Part shown: piece after piece, positions 6,474 to 8,747 of the stretch | How the letters are laid out: each line of letters begins with the position of its first letter | Position numbering within the stretch: position 1 is the first letter of the stretch | Source: Acidobacteriota bacterium | Lineage (GTDB): Bacteria > Acidobacteriota > Polarisedimenticolia > Polarisedimenticolales > Polarisedimenticolaceae | Direction: 5' to 3' | NCBI GenBank assembly: GCA_011773795.1 | Contig: WVWW01000001.1 | Span: 60,210 to 68,956, forward strand | DNA length: 8,747 nucleotides | Notes under the pieces: model-generated | The model's input: the letters and a program-made list of their open reading frames with translations, nothing else | The model's database searches: none | What the model was told of the DNA's origin: nothing | Program-made: the position numbers and the translations under genes

Positions 6474-7417
6474 TACAATCTTCGCTCCGAGACGAGGACG
6501 GAGGCTTCGCGGCGGCCGACGGTCTTCATCGAGATCCTGGAGATGTGCTCTACGGGAACATCGACGAGGTCGAGCCGCACGGGGACCTGGCGTGGCTGGT
6601 CGAACGGCGTGAGCTGGCTGACATCCACGACCAGGCGAAGCTGTCTCGAGCGCAAAGCGCTCAGCAGGGCCGGCGGGCCGGACAGCGTCACCGCGGTGTG
6701 GGTCGGGGATACCGAGGTCTGGTAGACCTGGCCGACCGCTTCGATCGGCACGCCGGTAAACGTGCGCTCGACGGGCGCCACGTCGACCTCGATATCGACT
6801 TTGATCGGCGTCGTTTCGACCACTCGGAGCGACGGGTGACCCGGCACGGCGCTGATCGTCGCCGTGAACGGCTCGGTGCGCTGGTCCAGACGCACCGGTT
6901 CCGTGCGCAGCGACTCGACGAGCCCGAGCTGGCTCAGCGGTCCCTCGAGCGTCAGCTCGTTCGGCGTGACGCTCACGCCGTAGAACGCGTATCCCTGCGG
7001 CGGCTGTCCGAGGAACGTCACGTCGATCGGGAACTTGAGCTGGCCGCGCTCGTCCAATTGCACGCTCACGCTGGGCGGATCGATGTAATCCACGTCCACA
7101 CCACGAGGCACGCCCGTGAGGTCACTCTTCGACAGCGTGACCTCGCGACGGCCCGCGGGCAGGTCGCCCAGCTCGACCCCGAGCTCCATCCCGACGGGGT
7201 TGAGCCGGCGGATCTGGCTCTCCGGGCCGCGGAGCCGGACGGAAACCGTCGCCTGCGGCACCTCGAGCAGCGCGAGGTTGTCCGGTAACTGCAGGTCGAG
7301 GGGGATTTCGAAGTCCTGGACGATGCGTTCCTCACCGGAGACGAAGACCCAGATCGCGAAGGCCAGCGACACCGCGAAGAGCTTCAGCGGCCAGTTGACC
7401 AGCACGCGGTCAAGCAT
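6473..7417 (-). CDS. cdaR: YbbR-repeat membrane protein, CdaR-type regulator of diadenylate cyclase
   Basis: The product has 314 residues. The ATG at 7415-7417 lies inside the cdaA end (8-base overlap), with GGGAGG six bases upstream. One N-terminal transmembrane helix (about residues 10-27, LKLFAVSLAFAIWVFVSG) should anchor the protein with the rest outside the cytoplasm. Three YbbR-like beta repeats follow, at about 34-122, 126-211 and 217-300. Each has the pattern of a 'P-hydrophobic' strand, a GxP/GPxSQL segment (RGPESQIRRL at 63-72, LEGPLSQLGLVESL at 157-170, LSGPPALLSALRS at 245-257) and a closing V-x-V strand. Firmicute CdaR proteins often have three or four repeats, so the length is ordinary. 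The known role, from Firmicutes, is to modulate CdaA activity through membrane contacts. The gene's position between cdaA and glmM supports the same assignment. The sequence is divergent outside the motifs, so the regulatory direction cannot be predicted. Confidence 0.88.
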   Translation of the reverse strand: MLDRVLVNWPLKLFAVSLAFAIWVFVSGEERIVQDFEIPLDLQLPDNLALLEVPQATVSVRLRGPESQIRRLNPVGMELGVELGDLPAGRREVTLSKSDLTGVPRGVDVDYIDPPSVSVQLDERGQLKFPIDVTFLGQPPQGYAFYGVSVTPNELTLEGPLSQLGLVESLRTEPVRLDQRTEPFTATISAVPGHPSLRVVETTPIKVDIEVDVAPVERTFTGVPIEAVGQVYQTSVSPTHTAVTLSGPPALLSALRSRQLRLVVDVSQLTPFDQPRQVPVRLDLVDVPVEHISRISMKTVGRREASVLVSERRL

Positions 7418-8243
7418 CGCCGGCCTCCCGCGCGACCAGGGTCGGTGTCGATTCCTTCTCTTCCATCTGCGAGGCCAGCGCCTCCTCGAGGTGGTCGCGC
7501 AACGTCTGTGCGTTCAGACCCTCGATGATCTTGCCCCCGAGCGCGATCGAGATTCCGCCGGTTTCCTCGGAGACGATCACGGCCACCGCATCGGATTCTT
7601 CGCTGATGCCGATGGCCGCGCGGTGTCGCGTGCCGTAGCTGCGCGACAGGCTCGGTCGCGTGGTCAGCGGCAGGAAGCAAGAGGCGGCCTTGATCCGCCC
7701 ACCCTCGATGATCACCGCGCCATCGTGCAAGGCCGAACGCCGGATGAAGATGTTGATCATCAGGTCGTACGACACCAGCGCGTCGAGGGCGATCCCGGTC
7801 TCGCAGAACGTGCGCAGGCCCATGTCGCGTGCGATCACGATCAGCGCGCCGACGCGCTTGCTCGACAAGGCTGCCGCGGCGAGCGCGACCTCGTCGATCA
7901 GCCGGTGCTCGACGCTCTTGGGTAGGAACGCGCTGAACGGGTTCGTGCCCAGACTCGCGAGCGCCTGGCGGATCTGTTGCTGGAACAGGATCAGCACGGC
8001 AAGGGGAATGTAGAACAACAGGTTGCCCAGCACGCTGTGTACGGCCTTGAGCTCGAACAGCCCGGGCCCGGTCAACACCCAGAGCAACGCCAGCACGGCC
8101 ATCGCCAGCAGGATGTTGACCGACCGAGTCCCGCGAATCAGCAGCAACAACTGGTAGATCAGGACGGCGAGGATGGCGATGTCGAGGACGCTGCGGAGCG
8201 TCAACTCTTGAAGGTGAAGCGCTGTGTAAAGGCCTTCGAACAT
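7410..8243 (-). CDS. cdaA: Diadenylate cyclase CdaA (c-di-AMP synthase)
   Basis: The product has 277 residues, the usual length for CdaA/DacA. It condenses two ATP to cyclic di-AMP, a second messenger for osmolyte and cell-wall control. The start ATG (8241-8243) has GGAGG eight bases upstream. Three transmembrane helices (about 17-37, 41-58, 70-88) are followed by FQQQIRQALASLG and the DAC domain (about 95-255). Both active-site motifs are intact: DGA in LHDGAVII (Asp174-Ala176) and RHR in YGTRHRAAIGISE (Arg206-Arg208). IGISEESDAVAVIVSEE (211-227) matches the conserved core of the domain. A short charged tail, without a further domain, follows residue 255. The gene sits 27 bases after folP and overlaps cdaR by 8 bases, so it is probably transcribed and translated with them. 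The enzyme is expected to be active; its phosphodiesterase and receptors are not in the window. Confidence 0.96.
   Translation of the reverse strand: MFEGLYTALHLQELTLRSVLDIAILAVLIYQLLLLIRGTRSVNILLAMAVLALLWVLTGPGLFELKAVHSVLGNLLFYIPLAVLILFQQQIRQALASLGTNPFSAFLPKSVEHRLIDEVALAAAALSSKRVGALIVIARDMGLRTFCETGIALDALVSYDLMINIFIRRSALHDGAVIIEGGRIKAASCFLPLTTRPSLSRSYGTRHRAAIGISEESDAVAVIVSEETGGISIALGGKIIEGLNAQTLRDHLEEALASQMEEKESTPTLVAREAGDA
7424..7429 (-). promoter_or_regulatory. Shine-Dalgarno of cdaR inside cdaA
   Basis: GGGAGG lies six bases before the cdaR ATG and within the last codons of cdaA. It supports the 8-base overlap as the real gene boundary. Confidence 0.75.
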
Positions 8244-8251
8244 CGTCTCTG

Positions 8252-8256
8252 CCTCC
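8252..8256 (-). promoter_or_regulatory. Shine-Dalgarno of cdaA
   Basis: GGAGG on the minus strand, eight bases before the cdaA ATG, lies in the 27-base folP-cdaA gap. It fixes the cdaA start and indicates independent initiation rather than pure coupling. Confidence 0.75.
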
Positions 8257-8270
8257 GGCCTTCCGCTGCG

Positions 8271-8747
8271 CTACGGTCGGTCCGGACGTTGCGTGCTGCG
8301 GATGGCGTCGATCATCCGAACCACCCGCAGCGTGGCCCGGACATCGTGGGCACGCACCATGTGCGCCCCCTGTGCCGCGGCAAATGCGGCGACCGCCAAA
8401 CTCCCTTCCAGCCGATCCTCGACCGGCAGGTCCAGGACGGCCCCGATGAACGACTTGCGGGACGCGCCGACCAGGATCGGCCGCCCGATTTCCGCCAGTG
8501 CAGGCAACTCGTTGAGCAGCGTCATGTTCCCCGCCGCCGATTTGCCGAAGCCGATACCGGGGTCGATGAGAATCTTATCATCCGGAAGACCCGCCCTCGT
8601 TGCCGTATCGACCCCATCGCGCAGGAAACCGACGACGTCGGCGACGATGTCCTCGTAACGGGTCTGGCGTTGCATCGTCCGCGGCTCACCGCGCATGTGC
8701 ATCAGCACCACCGGGGTGCCCGTCTGGCGCAGCAGGGGCAGCATCTC
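8271..8747 (-). CDS. folP: Dihydropteroate synthase FolP, N-terminus beyond the window
   Basis: The C-terminal 158 residues are present; the frame is open through the right edge, so the start lies outside. A usual FolP has about 270-290 residues, so roughly the first 120 are missing. The enzyme joins p-aminobenzoate to 6-hydroxymethyl-dihydropterin pyrophosphate in folate synthesis and is the sulfonamide target. Family motifs seen are VVLMHMRGEPRTMQ, ILIDPGIGFGKSAAGN (pterin-binding region), LVGASRKSFIG and the terminal HMVRAHDVRAT (Arg-x-His substrate site). Similarity to E. coli FolP runs through the whole fragment. The short tail RSTQRPDRP ends at TAG (8271-8273), 27 bases before cdaA. In several phyla folP precedes cdaA, often with ftsH further upstream, so the gene probably heads or continues the same operon. 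Confidence 0.95.
   Translation of the reverse strand, partial: EMLPLLRQTGTPVVLMHMRGEPRTMQRQTRYEDIVADVVGFLRDGVDTATRAGLPDDKILIDPGIGFGKSAAGNMTLLNELPALAEIGRPILVGASRKSFIGAVLDLPVEDRLEGSLAVAAFAAAQGAHMVRAHDVRATLRVVRMIDAIRSTQRPDRP

Noticed and set aside
6238..7288. Plus-strand open frames across glmM and cdaR
   Set aside because: They are antisense to genes with complete catalytic or repeat motifs and have Arg/His-rich products without recognisable domains.

Overview
The window is GC-rich, uninterrupted bacterial chromosome with no gene-free stretch above about 90 bases. I recognise no tRNA, rRNA, CRISPR array or transposase gene. The gene content suggests an Acidobacteriota-like or other deep-branching diderm bacterium. 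The main clues are a secreted protein of the 'VWFA-related' type that is abundant in Acidobacteriota, a protein with carboxypeptidase-regulatory-like repeats, and a folP-cdaA-cdaR-glmM order known from several non-Firmicute phyla. This taxonomic reading is an inference from gene families, not a placement.

Layout. Eight of the nine genes lie on the minus strand and read from the right edge leftwards. They are the 3' part of folP (dihydropteroate synthase), cdaA (diadenylate cyclase), a YbbR-repeat CdaR-type protein, glmM (phosphoglucosamine mutase), a DUF429-like predicted RNase H-fold protein with an unassigned C-terminal region, and a small DCC-family (DUF393) thiol-disulfide oxidoreductase. 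After a 70-base gap come a secreted TPR-repeat protein and a secreted Ig-like/VWFA protein. At the left edge a plus-strand gene, cut by the window, encodes a protein with two carboxypeptidase-regulatory-like beta-sandwich repeats. It converges on the VWFA gene.

The first six minus-strand genes are very tightly packed: gaps of 27 and 3 bases, and overlaps of 8, 1 and 1 bases. They therefore look like one operon with translational coupling. Four minus-strand genes start at GTG or TTG. cdaA, cdaR and glmM form the well-known module that makes c-di-AMP and links it to supply of the cell-wall precursor glucosamine-1-phosphate. The TPR and VWFA genes overlap by one base and look like a second co-translated pair acting outside the cytoplasm.

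Between the two convergent genes sits a compact palindromic element (about 622-707). It has 22-bp perfect arms, extendable to 29 bp with one mismatch, and a small inner hairpin. It resembles a REP/MITE-type element and probably also acts as a bidirectional RNA hairpin. The stop codon of the plus-strand gene lies in one tip. The mirror-image TAG in the other tip is in frame with the VWFA gene, whose actual stop lies 12 bases earlier in an exact 12-bp tandem duplication. I found no clear evidence of an undescribed multi-gene system. The best candidates for a closer look are the palindromic element with its stop-codon symmetry and the DUF429-like protein with its uncharacterised C-terminal region inside a c-di-AMP operon.
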